Part shown: positions 17,073 through 26,538 of the stretch, piece by piece
Layout of the letters: each line of letters starts with the position of its first letter
Position numbering within the stretch: the first letter of the stretch is position 1
NCBI GenBank assembly: GCA_023380935.1
Contig: JAMCST010000014.1
Location: forward strand, 1-64,000
Direction: 5' to 3'
DNA: 64,000 nucleotides
DNA from: Patescibacteria group bacterium
Lineage (GTDB): Bacteria; Patescibacteriota; Microgenomatia; UBA1406; GWC2-37-13
Notes under the pieces: generated by a model
Databases searched by the model: none
Seen by the model: only the letters and a program-made list of their open reading frames with translations
Told to the model about the DNA's origin: nothing
Position numbers and translations under genes: made by a program

Positions 17073-18022
17073 GGTGTAGTACTACTTTTTGGCGCAGCGG
17101 CTTTTTGGATTAAAATCTCGTTTATTTGACTACCGTCATCTCTTGTTTGTATTCCTCCACTAACCGTAAGATCACCTTTGCTGGTGGAAATGTAAAAGCC
17201 CGAAGCGGCCACCGGAAATATGTTGTATTTGCCGGAAGTGTGCGCGCCGATTAAATATACCGCGCCTTTTTCCACTTGAAAGCGGAAACCGTCAACGACA
17301 AAAGTTTTACCATCGGTAATCCCCTGCACAGTGTTTTCTGCGTAAGGCATGCCGTCTGGAACACTGATGATTAGGTCGCTGCTAGCCGCGGCAGTTTCTG
17401 CTTCGGTTTTAGCCTTGGTATCGACAGCCGGTTGAGAAGCTTTTTCCCCATTGGCACCATCTTTGGTTTTAGTGCTTGGGTTGGCACTTTTAACCACCTT
17501 AAGGTATAGATCACTGCGGCCAGCCGGACGGGTTCCCGGAGGGTCGTCTTTAGTGCGTCTGGCCTCGGTTAATGTGGTCTCTTGGTGGTTTCCGTTGGTG
17601 GTGACGATTTCCACGGTGCGCTGATCAATTGGCTTTAATACGAATGGAGTGGTAGGAACGTCGGTAATCGCCAGTTTGCTATAAGTGCTAACTATTTGAT
17701 TGTCATCTTTCAATTCTATACTTTTCCCTTGGTAGTTCTCGAAGGAAAAACCCCCGATTTTAATCGGGTTATCGGCACCGACGTTATATTCGGCTGAAAT
17801 CATGTCTTGACCCTGGTCCGGATTAAGAGCAAGGTTATGGTCCGGCAAAGGCGGGGTGGGTTTGACTTGTTCAGCCGGTGCGCATCCGGTTAATGCAACT
17901 GCTGCCGCCGTTCCTCCCAGCGCCAGCGGTGCGATACGGGCCGCTATCCGTTGAACCGAACTGTGAGCGGCAGGTTGTTCTACCATATCAACTATTATGC
18001 GGGGATTTGGATTGATTGTCAA
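17069..18022 (-). CDS. Hypothetical putative lipoprotein
   Basis: Hydrophobic segment ending LTGC (lipobox-like). Confidence 0.6.
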   Translation of the reverse strand: MTINPNPRIIVDMVEQPAAHSSVQRIAARIAPLALGGTAAAVALTGCAPAEQVKPTPPLPDHNLALNPDQGQDMISAEYNVGADNPIKIGGFSFENYQGKSIELKDDNQIVSTYSKLAITDVPTTPFVLKPIDQRTVEIVTTNGNHQETTLTEARRTKDDPPGTRPAGRSDLYLKVVKSANPSTKTKDGANGEKASQPAVDTKAKTEAETAAASSDLIISVPDGMPYAENTVQGITDGKTFVVDGFRFQVEKGAVYLIGAHTSGKYNIFPVAASGFYISTSKGDLTVSGGIQTRDDGSQINEILIQKAAAPKSSTTP

Positions 18023-18037
18023 GGGTAATTGGTGCGG

Positions 18038-18970
18038 TTAACGCAGGTTATCGGCGATCAGCTTGGCCACCGAAAACTCCATCAGTTTGGGAAATTGCTG
18101 TTCGCGGCGCAGGGCAATCGTGTTGGTGGTAAACAGTTTTTCCAGCGCCGTTTCCTGTAATTTTTTAGGAGCGTCCGGGGTAAAGTCGTGATGGACAGCC
18201 GCCACATAGACCGCAGACGCTTCATGCTTTAGGCACAGATCCACCGCTGGTATAACGGTGCTGCCGGAAACGATCATGTCGTCGACGATCAGCGCGATTT
18301 TGTCTTTAACGTCGCCGTAAATGGCCAGCGGTTCGGCGTGGTGGGGAAGGTTTTGGTCGCGCTTTTTTTCGATCACCGCCTCGGAAAAGCGTTCGGTCCG
18401 GAAGAATGCCCGGCCAAAGTTACGCACCTTTTCCACCGCCCCCTGATCCGGCGCCACCAGCGCGATCGTTTCCGGGGTTACCGAAATGCGCTGGTTGGAG
18501 AAATAACGGCGGACCTCTTCGGCCAGCAGCGGTAGAGCGGACAGGGGCGCAAACGGAATATTAAAAACCCCGGCCGTCGCCTCATCATGAATGTCAATGG
18601 CGTAAACCTTGGCAAAACCGATCGTTTCCAGAAAACGCACCACCACGTTGACAGACACACATTCACCCGGGCGGTGCTGGAGGTTTTGTTTGGCATAGCC
18701 GAAATAAGGAATGACGGCAATGACTTTTTCCGCCTCTTCCCTTTTCAAAGCGTCGCAGAAAAGGAACAATTCCATCAGGTGGGTGTCGGTCGGGTTGCTG
18801 GTCGGTTGGACCACCAAACAGGTCTGGTGTTTTACCGGCGTCTGGATAGTGACCTTGACCTCGGAGTTGCCAAAGCGGATCACCTCGGCCCGGGAAATGG
18901 GTAGATTAAGATAGTTGGCGATTTCCTGCGCTAAGCGCTGGTGCGCCGTGCCGGAAAACAGTTTGACCAT
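18038..18970 (-). CDS. prs: Ribose-phosphate pyrophosphokinase
   Basis: MVKLFSGTAHQRLAQEIA..., QPTSNPTDTHLMELFLFCDALKR, PYFGYAKQ, VDDMIVSGSTVIPA. Confidence 0.92.
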   Translation of the reverse strand: MVKLFSGTAHQRLAQEIANYLNLPISRAEVIRFGNSEVKVTIQTPVKHQTCLVVQPTSNPTDTHLMELFLFCDALKREEAEKVIAVIPYFGYAKQNLQHRPGECVSVNVVVRFLETIGFAKVYAIDIHDEATAGVFNIPFAPLSALPLLAEEVRRYFSNQRISVTPETIALVAPDQGAVEKVRNFGRAFFRTERFSEAVIEKKRDQNLPHHAEPLAIYGDVKDKIALIVDDMIVSGSTVIPAVDLCLKHEASAVYVAAVHHDFTPDAPKKLQETALEKLFTTNTIALRREQQFPKLMEFSVAKLIADNLR

Positions 18971-18995
18971 TGATTGATGAAAACTGGTGTTGTGA

Positions 18996-19256
18996 TCAAC
19001 CCTGCTGTGAGATCTCGATCAGCTTTTTGGCCGCCAGCTCCTGGGTTTTTTTTACCGCTTCGTTGATCGCTTCGGCAATCCGGTTTTCAATGATGCCGTC
19101 GACCGACACCTCGATAATCTGTTGATCGCCGCGCAGTACCACCCGGACGCCGTTTTTTTCCACCACCACCTCTTCCTGTTGCAGCGCCGCCTGCATCTTC
19201 TGCGCCTGCGCCTGTAATTTTTGGAGGTCGCCTAAACCACTGAGGGGATTGTTCAT
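18996..19256 (-). CDS. YbaB/EbfC nucleoid-associated protein
   Basis: LQKLQAQAQKMQAALQQEEVVVEKNGVRVVLRGDQQIIEVSVDG; adjacent to dnaX. Confidence 0.92.
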   Translation of the reverse strand: MNNPLSGLGDLQKLQAQAQKMQAALQQEEVVVEKNGVRVVLRGDQQIIEVSVDGIIENRIAEAINEAVKKTQELAAKKLIEISQQG

Positions 19257-19298
19257 AAATGCTCTATAAAATTAATAAGTTGGTAATCGACTGGCCAA

Positions 19299-20363
19299 TC
19301 ACGCGGCTTGGTCGTTTGATTGTTCCTTTTTATTGTAATACTCCATAATGGCAATCTCAAGGGGAATTACTTCGACCGGACTGTTTTTTAATAAGGCATA
19401 GGCGTCGTTGAACAGCTTCAGCAAAGTGAGTAATTGGCGTCCGGACAGTCGGATGGCGCTATCGTCGACCTTGGTGACGCCGTAATGCGCCAGCAACAGT
19501 TCATGCAACCGGCTGAGCAGGTCTTCGATCATCGCTTTGGCGCTGCCGCCGGCGTCGCCAAACTCCTTGATCCAGGCGATCGCCTTTTCCCGCGGTTCAA
19601 TTTGCAGGATGTGCAACAAGTTTTCCGGAGAACGGATCCCCAGATATTGTCTGGCCGCGTCGGTTTCCAACTTATGCTGCATCACCAAGTCCTGGAGAAT
19701 TTTAGCCGCATCGCGGAACGACCGGTCGCTGTGTTGGACGACCAACTCAATCAGATCTTGATTTAGTTTTAACTTTTCTCCGGCGGCAATCCGGTTAATC
19801 ATGCGCGCGATCTCTTCGGGATGAGCCTTCTCAAAATTTACCATGACGCAGCGGGAGACGATCGTTTTCGGCACCTTTTCCAGATTGGTGGTCGCCAGGA
19901 CAAAGATGACGCCGGCGGGCGGTTCTTCCAGCGTTTTTAGCAGCGCGTTGAAACCGTCGTGGGTGATCATGTGAGCTTCGTCGATGATAAAAATCCGGTG
20001 GCGGTTGTGCATCGGCGCGAATCCGGTCTCTTTGATCAGAGTTTTAATCTCTTCAATGCCGCGGTTGGAGGCGGCGTCGAGTTCCATAATGTCGGGCGAG
20101 GCGCCGCTGTCGATGGTTTTGCAGTTGGCGCAGCGATTGCAGGGTTCGATGGTGGTTTTTTTGTTTTGGGAAAAGTGGTTTTCCAGGCAGTTAACCGCCT
20201 TGGCAAAGATGCGCGCCGTGGAAGTTTTGCCGGTACCTTTTTGGCCGACAAAAAGAAAAGCGTGTGGCAGTTGACCGGACTCCAAGATTTTGGTGATGGT
20301 GGAACGGGCGCGGGTGTTGTCGATTTCCGCCAGCGTGTGCGGTCGGTATTTCAGGTAATACAT
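19299..20363 (-). CDS. dnaX: DNA polymerase III subunit gamma (short, tau-less)
   Basis: YLKYRPHTLAEI, FVGQKGTGKTSTARIFAKAVNC, Cys zinc module, IIDEAHMIT. Confidence 0.95.
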   Translation of the reverse strand: MYYLKYRPHTLAEIDNTRARSTITKILESGQLPHAFLFVGQKGTGKTSTARIFAKAVNCLENHFSQNKKTTIEPCNRCANCKTIDSGASPDIMELDAASNRGIEEIKTLIKETGFAPMHNRHRIFIIDEAHMITHDGFNALLKTLEEPPAGVIFVLATTNLEKVPKTIVSRCVMVNFEKAHPEEIARMINRIAAGEKLKLNQDLIELVVQHSDRSFRDAAKILQDLVMQHKLETDAARQYLGIRSPENLLHILQIEPREKAIAWIKEFGDAGGSAKAMIEDLLSRLHELLLAHYGVTKVDDSAIRLSGRQLLTLLKLFNDAYALLKNSPVEVIPLEIAIMEYYNKKEQSNDQAA

Positions 20364-20387
20364 GATTGGGTCTAAATGCTAACGGCG

Positions 20388-20723
20388 TCAGCGTCTGACC
20401 AGATTGGTAATGCCGTGTTTTAACAACTGGATCAGGGTCTGGTCGACGGTTTTGTTGCGTTGCGCCGCCAACAGTACCGCCTGGGGATAACAGATGATGA
20501 TTTCACCCAGCTGCTGGTCCGGATAATAAAAACTCAATACCGGCAGTGCGACGTTTTCGTTTTTGTAGCGTTGGGAAATCATGCGCATCTTGTTTTTTCC
20601 CACAAACACCAAGTTCAGGTCAAACGGATTTTTTGCCGACATCTGTTCAAGCGTTTGTTGGGCAAAGGCGCGTGTCAATTTCCGGTTAATTTTATATCGG
20701 GAAGGGACGATGATATTAATCAT
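20388..20723 (-). CDS. Degenerate YbeY-like protein (truncated before HxxxHxxxxxH)
   Basis: LNLVFVGKNKMRMISQRYKNENVALPVLSFYYPDQQLGEIIICYPQAV...LLKHGITNLVRR*: YbeY-like body, metal-ligand motif lost. Confidence 0.7.
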   Translation of the reverse strand: MINIIVPSRYKINRKLTRAFAQQTLEQMSAKNPFDLNLVFVGKNKMRMISQRYKNENVALPVLSFYYPDQQLGEIIICYPQAVLLAAQRNKTVDQTLIQLLKHGITNLVRR

Positions 20724-20726
20724 ACG

Positions 20727-20948
20727 CTAGTGGATTTTACGGCGGTAATAACCGGTTCTGATGATGCTGTGCCGTTTGTGGCGCATTTTTCTTCGTTCCT
20801 TCTCTTCTTCCTGACGCACTAGTGACGGTTTTTTGTAAAACTGCTTTTTTCTCACGTCATCAAGGATATTTTCCTCGATAAACGACCGGGTGAATTTACG
20901 AAACACACTGTCTTTGGATTCGCCTTTTCTTCGTTTCACTACGACCAT
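20727..20948 (-). CDS. rpsU: 30S ribosomal protein bS21
   Basis: VVVKRRKGESKDSVFRKFTRSFIEENILDDVRKKQFYKKPSLVRQEEEKERRKMRHKRH. Confidence 0.88.
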   Translation of the reverse strand: MVVVKRRKGESKDSVFRKFTRSFIEENILDDVRKKQFYKKPSLVRQEEEKERRKMRHKRHSIIRTGYYRRKIH

Positions 20949-21026
20949 AAAAACACCTCCTTAAGATGGCATGCGGAAACAACTACGTATAAAAACCGAC
21001 TCCAGATTTAATTCTTCTCTATTCTA

Positions 21027-21857
21027 TTAAACTTTCTTGACGATTGCAATCAATTGTGGCAGGGTGAGTGGCGAAGGGATGAAGTGGGGATTTTTTGCCG
21101 AGGCGTTCAACAACATGTTTTTGGACACATGCAAAAACCAGGTACCCTTTTTGTCCGCCTTCATGATCTCCCGATGGATTGGTGTCAATGCGTACTTAAG
21201 GCTGGGGTAGGACTTGATGCGCACCGAGCCTTTTTTCGGGTCTTTGGTGATCACCAGCCGGTAACCCTGTTTCAAAGCGGTTTTAATGGCGCCGCTGTTG
21301 CCGGTCAACAGGGCCAACGACTTTCCCCAATGGCTGGTAAATACCAGGCCGCTTTTGATGGCGGCCTCGGCACCGATTTTGTTTTTTAGCGCTCGCAGCG
21401 TTACGTCAAGCAGTAAAAATCCGGTGGCGGTGACGGCGGCTACGGACGGCAGTTGGTAGTTTAGGCCTTCGACGAGCTGGTGAAAGCCGAAGTCATAGCG
21501 GTCGCTGTCTGGATCGGGAAAATTGACGTCCTGGAAATTATCAACCGCGTTGATGAAATTGACTAATCTTTCCAGGGCAGGACCGTCATTTTTAACCAGC
21601 GAGTTTTGTTCCAGATGCTGGAAAACGAGTTTGGTAGCACAGGTAAAGGCGGCAGTTTGGTGGTGGTCAAAACGGCCGAGGCCAGTGTCGACATGAATTA
21701 CATCGGTTTGGCTGTCTACCGGTTGTTGATCAAGTGTTTCTCCGGCCGGAACCGTGACCACCTCGGCATTTTTCCAGCCGGGTAGGTAACGTTTCACCAG
21801 CCAGGCGGCGGTGACGGCGTCGGCATCAGGATAAAGGTGGGTAACGATGGTTTTCAT
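21027..21857 (-). CDS. MYG1/DHH-like putative phosphohydrolase
   Basis: VTHLYPDADAVTAAWLVKRYLP...VIHVDTGLGRFDHHQ...; DHH-like Asp/His pattern. Confidence 0.6.
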   Translation of the reverse strand: MKTIVTHLYPDADAVTAAWLVKRYLPGWKNAEVVTVPAGETLDQQPVDSQTDVIHVDTGLGRFDHHQTAAFTCATKLVFQHLEQNSLVKNDGPALERLVNFINAVDNFQDVNFPDPDSDRYDFGFHQLVEGLNYQLPSVAAVTATGFLLLDVTLRALKNKIGAEAAIKSGLVFTSHWGKSLALLTGNSGAIKTALKQGYRLVITKDPKKGSVRIKSYPSLKYALTPIHREIMKADKKGTWFLHVSKNMLLNASAKNPHFIPSPLTLPQLIAIVKKV

Positions 21858-21875
21858 AAAAATATTCCCGCGAGT

Positions 21876-21905
21876 TTATTTCAGTTAATTAATTAACTGA
21901 AATAA
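21876..21905. repeat. 30-bp perfect palindrome TTATTTCAGTTAATTAATTAACTGAAATAA
   Basis: Between proS stop (21912) and the MYG1-like start (21857). Confidence 0.95.
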
Positions 21906-21911
21906 TAGCCA

Positions 21912-23636
21912 TTAAGAACGGTTCGCTTCGATAAATTTGATACAGTCGTCTGTCGACATCAATTGGGTAACGGTTTCGGTCCTTTTCTTCAATTCGATTT
22001 GCGTGTTGGTTTTTTTGGAGACGACCAGACGCAACGGTAGGCCGATCAGGTCGGCGTCGGCAAACTTGACTCCGGCGCGCACGTCATCACGGTCGTCATA
22101 CAGCACCGTTATCCCCGCTTCCGTAAATTGCCGATAGACCGCGTCCGCCTGTTTTTTTGCGTTTTCATCTTGGCGATCCAGACCGAGAAGATGGCACTGG
22201 TACGGCGCGACCGTCTCCGGCCAGATGATGCCGTGTTTATCGTTGTGTGCCTCCACAATCGCCGCCAGGGTGCGGCCGATACCGATGCCGTAACAGCCCA
22301 TGTAATACGGCCGGGATTTTCCGTTCTGGTCGACAAAGGTGGCGCCGCGCATTTTTTTGGAGTAGTGATAACCAAGCTGAAAAATGTTTCCCACCTCAAT
22401 GCCGCGTTTCAGATGTAGTTTTTGTCGTTTATCCGCTGTTGTGTAACCGCCTTGAGCCAGGGCAATATCCGCCTCGATATCACCACGGTAGTCACGGTCG
22501 ATATTCATGTTAATCAGGTCGCGGTTTTTTTTGTTGCCGCCTCCGTAGGCATTTTTTATCGTTCTTAGTGAATCGTCGGCTACGATAATCAATTTCAGCT
22601 GGGGATCAGCCAGTTTCTTGATGTTTACCGGCGAGATGAATCCGGGCTCGGAGTGCAGCCGACCGCGGATTTCTTCATCCGTGGCATGACGGAGGGTGAT
22701 TGCGTCCACTTGGTGTTTTAGTTTTATTTCGTTAACGTCGTAGTCGCCTCTGATTATCGCCAGAATGTAGCGTTCTTTTTCGTCAACGAACAATACGTCT
22801 TTTATCTGTTGCCATAAAGGAAGCTGGTGCAGTTTTTGTCCGTCTTCCATCGTCGTACCCCGTGCTGCTTCTACTTCCTTTAACGGTTGAAGCGGGTCGG
22901 CCGGATTTTTATTATCCTTATGGAATACGGCTACCTCTTCGTGGGCGGCATATTGACCGTCGGCAGTGGTCAAAAACCTGGTTTCCCCTACCGGTGATTC
23001 CACCACAAACTCATGGCAGTACTCGCCGCCGATGTAACCGTTGTCCGACTCGACCATCATGGTATCCAATCCCAACCGGGAAAAGATTTTTCGGTAAACC
23101 TCGGCCATCAGCTGATAGCTTTTTTTGAAGGTTGTTTCATCTTGGTCAAACGAATAAGCGTCTTTCATGATAAACTCGCGTACCCGCAGCAGTCCGCCGC
23201 GGGCGCGCAACTCGTCGCGGAATTTGGTGGAAAACTGGTAGAGGTTAAGGGGAAGGTCGCGGTAACTCAGACACATCTTGCGTACCACGTCGACGAACAT
23301 CTCCTCGGCCGTGCCGCCCAGGGCGAACTCGGCGCCACGGCGGTCTTTCACCTTCATCAGTTCGAAACCGGTGGTGTTGGTGCGGTTGGTTTCTTTCCAG
23401 AGTTCAAGCGGGTGCAACACCGGTGCCAGCATTTCCTGGGCGCCGGAGCGGTCCATTTCTTCTTTGATGATCGCGATAATGCGTTGCTGAACGAGCTGGC
23501 CCAAGGGAAGAAAAAAATAGCGGCCGGCCGTGGACTCGCGGATATATCCGGCCTGATACAAGAGTAAATGAGAGCGATTAACGGCGTCGGACGGCGCAGT
23601 TTTGATGGTCTTGCCGAACAGTTGCGAGTAGCGCAT
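21912..23636 (-). CDS. proS: Prolyl-tRNA synthetase
   Basis: Class II motifs: LLYQAGYIRESTAGRYFFLPLG, TGFELMKVKDRRGAEFALGGTAEE, FRDELRARGGLLRVREFIMKDAYSF. Confidence 0.97.
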   Translation of the reverse strand: MRYSQLFGKTIKTAPSDAVNRSHLLLYQAGYIRESTAGRYFFLPLGQLVQQRIIAIIKEEMDRSGAQEMLAPVLHPLELWKETNRTNTTGFELMKVKDRRGAEFALGGTAEEMFVDVVRKMCLSYRDLPLNLYQFSTKFRDELRARGGLLRVREFIMKDAYSFDQDETTFKKSYQLMAEVYRKIFSRLGLDTMMVESDNGYIGGEYCHEFVVESPVGETRFLTTADGQYAAHEEVAVFHKDNKNPADPLQPLKEVEAARGTTMEDGQKLHQLPLWQQIKDVLFVDEKERYILAIIRGDYDVNEIKLKHQVDAITLRHATDEEIRGRLHSEPGFISPVNIKKLADPQLKLIIVADDSLRTIKNAYGGGNKKNRDLINMNIDRDYRGDIEADIALAQGGYTTADKRQKLHLKRGIEVGNIFQLGYHYSKKMRGATFVDQNGKSRPYYMGCYGIGIGRTLAAIVEAHNDKHGIIWPETVAPYQCHLLGLDRQDENAKKQADAVYRQFTEAGITVLYDDRDDVRAGVKFADADLIGLPLRLVVSKKTNTQIELKKRTETVTQLMSTDDCIKFIEANRS

Positions 23637-23643
23637 AACTGCT

Positions 23644-23652
23644 ATTATAGCA
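23644..23652 (-). promoter_or_regulatory. Extended -10 (TGCTATAAT) 7 nt before proS ATG
   Basis: Spacing implies a leaderless or near-leaderless proS transcript. Confidence 0.6.
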
Positions 23653-23666
23653 GAATCGATGGAGTC

Positions 23667-24368
23667 TCACGGTTTTTCTAACCGTCGGTTATGATCGTTA
23701 ATCAATATTCGTGATATTTGTTCAGCTTGAATAGTGGTCTGATCGGGAGGAGCGATTCTTCGGTTGATATTGTGTATGTTAACCGTTTTTCCCGTCGGTC
23801 CGATCATCAATAGCATTTGTTGATCGATAAGAGTTAACATTGGCGGTGGTGATTGCGCCGGCAGCACTGTCAGCCTAGCAACCGTACGTTCGGGCAGGTC
23901 AGGATTCTCCTGATAAAGCCGTACTCGCTCGTTGGATAAATTAACCACAAAGACCTCGGTTCCCTTTAGTGGTTTAGTGGGAAACATAACGACCACCGGG
24001 TCGGATTTTTGCGCGAAATCTTTACGGGGAGAATAAATGAGAAAATGATCCGGGTGTGAGTTTCGGCCATTACTCAAGAAGGCCCAAGCGTCTTGATAGG
24101 GTTCGTCCGATGCTGATATGGCGGCATCAAGCGTAACCCTGTGCATGGTATGTACAAAAACAAAACCCTTAATAGGTATTTCTATCCGCATTCTCCACTG
24201 ATGGCGGCGGTCAATAGCGCCGTCTAACTGTGTATATCGCTCGGGAACAAACAAACGGGGATGTTCCTGGGCGGTAGCGCGGTATAGCAGTTCTAGGAAT
24301 CCTCTCCGACCCGGTGATTCGGATACCAATCCTAAACTCGGTTTTACGGCCTCAGGAGTTAATCCCAT
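23667..24368 (-). CDS. Hypothetical protein (233 aa)
   Basis: ORF only. Confidence 0.6.
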   Translation of the reverse strand: MGLTPEAVKPSLGLVSESPGRRGFLELLYRATAQEHPRLFVPERYTQLDGAIDRRHQWRMRIEIPIKGFVFVHTMHRVTLDAAISASDEPYQDAWAFLSNGRNSHPDHFLIYSPRKDFAQKSDPVVVMFPTKPLKGTEVFVVNLSNERVRLYQENPDLPERTVARLTVLPAQSPPPMLTLIDQQMLLMIGPTGKTVNIHNINRRIAPPDQTTIQAEQISRILINDHNRRLEKP

Positions 24369-24400
24369 AGTAACACATTATACTTGATTGGTCAAAAAAC

Positions 24401-24440
24401 AGGAGTTAAATTGAACGGTTGAAAGAGTTACGGAGTTGCC
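24401..24440 (+). repeat. Possible degenerate octamer repeat (GAGTTAAA-like)
   Basis: aggagttaaattgaacggttgaaagagttacggagttgcc. Confidence 0.4.
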
Positions 24441-25204
24441 TGAACCAGAACGGTGCTTTTTAAGTCTTCCTCGCTCTGCCAGCCGCCGCCGAAAAGTAGC
24501 CGGTTAACGGTTGCGTCGCCGTCGACCACAAACGGAACATTCAGTTTCCCTGCCAATTTTTCAAGTTTGGACGGATCGATCATAATTCCTTCGGGTTGAT
24601 CCGCTCTTCCTCTAGTATATGTCCGGGCGCACCATGCTATCGCATCAGTCAAGCGCGGCTGATCATCTTGGCTTGGTTTTGTCCAATATAGTCCGACTTG
24701 ATGCGTCGTGGCCGGCATCGTATGTTGGTCAAAAAAGGCGGAAAAAACCTTCGGATCATTCACCGTTAACTGCATTGATAAGGCAGGGTTGGGAAAATGA
24801 AATATGGCTCTTCCATCATGGGCTATAAGTTGATATTGGTAAAGATAATGACGATTGCCAAGCCCCGTTAACTCGCCGCTAGTTGGGTTAAGGCTAATTT
24901 GATCGACATTAACTGACCAATAATCGGGTACGTGGGCGCTGGGCGGGCGCAGCCCGGCACTGATAATTACCGGAGTGTTCGGTTCAACTGGCTCAGGATC
25001 GCTCCATAGACAAACACTGAGGTGGTGACGACCCGCTACTTTTGTCCCGAATAAACAAGTTTTAGCTTCGAGCTCATTACCAATTCTTAAAGCCTGCATC
25101 AATTTATCTGGTCTTAATGGGTAAGTGCTCCTACGTTCTACATCAGTGAAGCGGCGGATTGCTGTGCGATTGATTTTTCCTGTTTCGTTTCCCATAAACG
25201 ACAA
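24428..25204 (-). CDS. Hypothetical protein (258 aa)
   Basis: ORF only. Confidence 0.6.
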   Translation of the reverse strand: MSFMGNETGKINRTAIRRFTDVERRSTYPLRPDKLMQALRIGNELEAKTCLFGTKVAGRHHLSVCLWSDPEPVEPNTPVIISAGLRPPSAHVPDYWSVNVDQISLNPTSGELTGLGNRHYLYQYQLIAHDGRAIFHFPNPALSMQLTVNDPKVFSAFFDQHTMPATTHQVGLYWTKPSQDDQPRLTDAIAWCARTYTRGRADQPEGIMIDPSKLEKLAGKLNVPFVVDGDATVNRLLFGGGWQSEEDLKSTVLVQATP

Positions 25205-25290
25205 AATTTTACTAAAAAATTAACTATAAGTCAACACTGAGCGCTAATCGAAAACAAAAAACGGCAGTTTTGTAATATAATGACAAAGCC

Positions 25291-25956
25291 ATGGCAAATG
25301 CTGAGTCAGGTTTTAACCCTGGGTCGCTTGAAGTCGCATGTTGCCACAGTGGTTTACCGTTCGTGATGACTCCAGATATGATTTCGGAGTTAAATCCGAT
25401 ATCACATCCAGGTCAAAATATCTGCGTTGTTAACTGGTCGGAGAGAGGGCAGGAGGGAAGAAGATCTCAATCGATCTATCATTTCCGCATTCCTGTTTTA
25501 GGACAATCAGCGATAGCTGCAGGCGGTCCAGCGATCATGAATCGAGCCATGGGGCAATTACGGCGGCGCTGGTCTCGACCGGCTTTTTTTGTCTATCAAA
25601 GCGAGAGTAATCAGGGCGCTATGGTAGTTGAACTGGCGGCTGGGAGGCAGCCGGTGGCGGTATATTCGTGTGATTTGACGACCGGACAAATTGATATCAT
25701 GGATTTAATCGAACGAGAAGTTTCTCCGATAATTTCTGGTGGGACAATACGTTTAACTGAACGGCCGCGTGGAGACCGTTTGTTTATCGATCCAATAGAC
25801 GGAAGCGGTAAAATGATTGTCATCGTTAACTTTGGCGCCAATCGCACCGTTACGGTTACCGGGCAACCGCAGTATCCTCTTCCCCAGCCGATCATGGCTG
25901 CGCGTCAGGCGGTCATTGCAAACGAAATAGCCTGGAGGCGAAGAAATAGCGCTTAA
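25291..25956 (+). CDS. Hypothetical protein (221 aa)
   Basis: ORF only; TATAAT upstream. Confidence 0.6.
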   Translation: MANAESGFNPGSLEVACCHSGLPFVMTPDMISELNPISHPGQNICVVNWSERGQEGRRSQSIYHFRIPVLGQSAIAAGGPAIMNRAMGQLRRRWSRPAFFVYQSESNQGAMVVELAAGRQPVAVYSCDLTTGQIDIMDLIEREVSPIISGGTIRLTERPRGDRLFIDPIDGSGKMIVIVNFGANRTVTVTGQPQYPLPQPIMAARQAVIANEIAWRRRNSA

Positions 25957-25972
25957 ACCGAAAAAAGGAGTC

Positions 25973-26527
25973 CTAATGTTTTCCGTTATGGTAGCCGAGT
26001 TTGTCCAGTACCTTGCCGACCGTTTCCATCGGTCCGCAGGAATAAGTATCAATCACGATTGAGTAATATTTGGGATCGAAAAAATTGTAGTCGCCGTAAA
26101 TCCGTTGCCATTCCTTGAAGTTGACCCGCTCCCTTTCCTTAATAAAATGCTTAGCCTGTTCCACCGTTACTTTATCGCGGTTGGCCACCCGGTCGACCCG
26201 CAAGGCGTCGTTGCTGCAGATTAATAAAACCCGCAAGATGTTTTTCAGGTCGCGGGCGACAAAACCGGATAGCCAGGCCTCGATGACATAATGTTCCGGC
26301 CCGGTAAGCAATCGGCGGCTGCGTTCCTCGATTTTCTTATGAAATTCTTCTCCCGCCAAGCTGGCGAGCGGCTGGACATACTCTTTGGCATAGTCGCGCA
26401 AAATCTGGCCGCCCGAGGTAAATTTCCAACCCAGCGGCGCAAGCAACGGTTTCAGGTTGTCCATCAGGGTATTCTTTCCTACCGAGACGCCGCCGGAAAT
26501 GGTGATGTGATCGAATTTCAGTTTCAT
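25973..26527 (-). CDS. Cytidylate kinase-like P-loop NTPase
   Basis: ITISGGVSVGKNTLMDNL P-loop; RVDRVANRDKVTVEQAKHFIKERE. Start at MKLKFD. Confidence 0.75.
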   Translation of the reverse strand: MKLKFDHITISGGVSVGKNTLMDNLKPLLAPLGWKFTSGGQILRDYAKEYVQPLASLAGEEFHKKIEERSRRLLTGPEHYVIEAWLSGFVARDLKNILRVLLICSNDALRVDRVANRDKVTVEQAKHFIKERERVNFKEWQRIYGDYNFFDPKYYSIVIDTYSCGPMETVGKVLDKLGYHNGKH

Positions 26528-26538
26528 GTCTAAGACGT

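Noticed and set aside
25205-25225. ACTAAAAAATTAACT upstream of the 24428-25204 ORF as a palindrome copy
   Set aside because: Only one arm matches; symmetry is poor.
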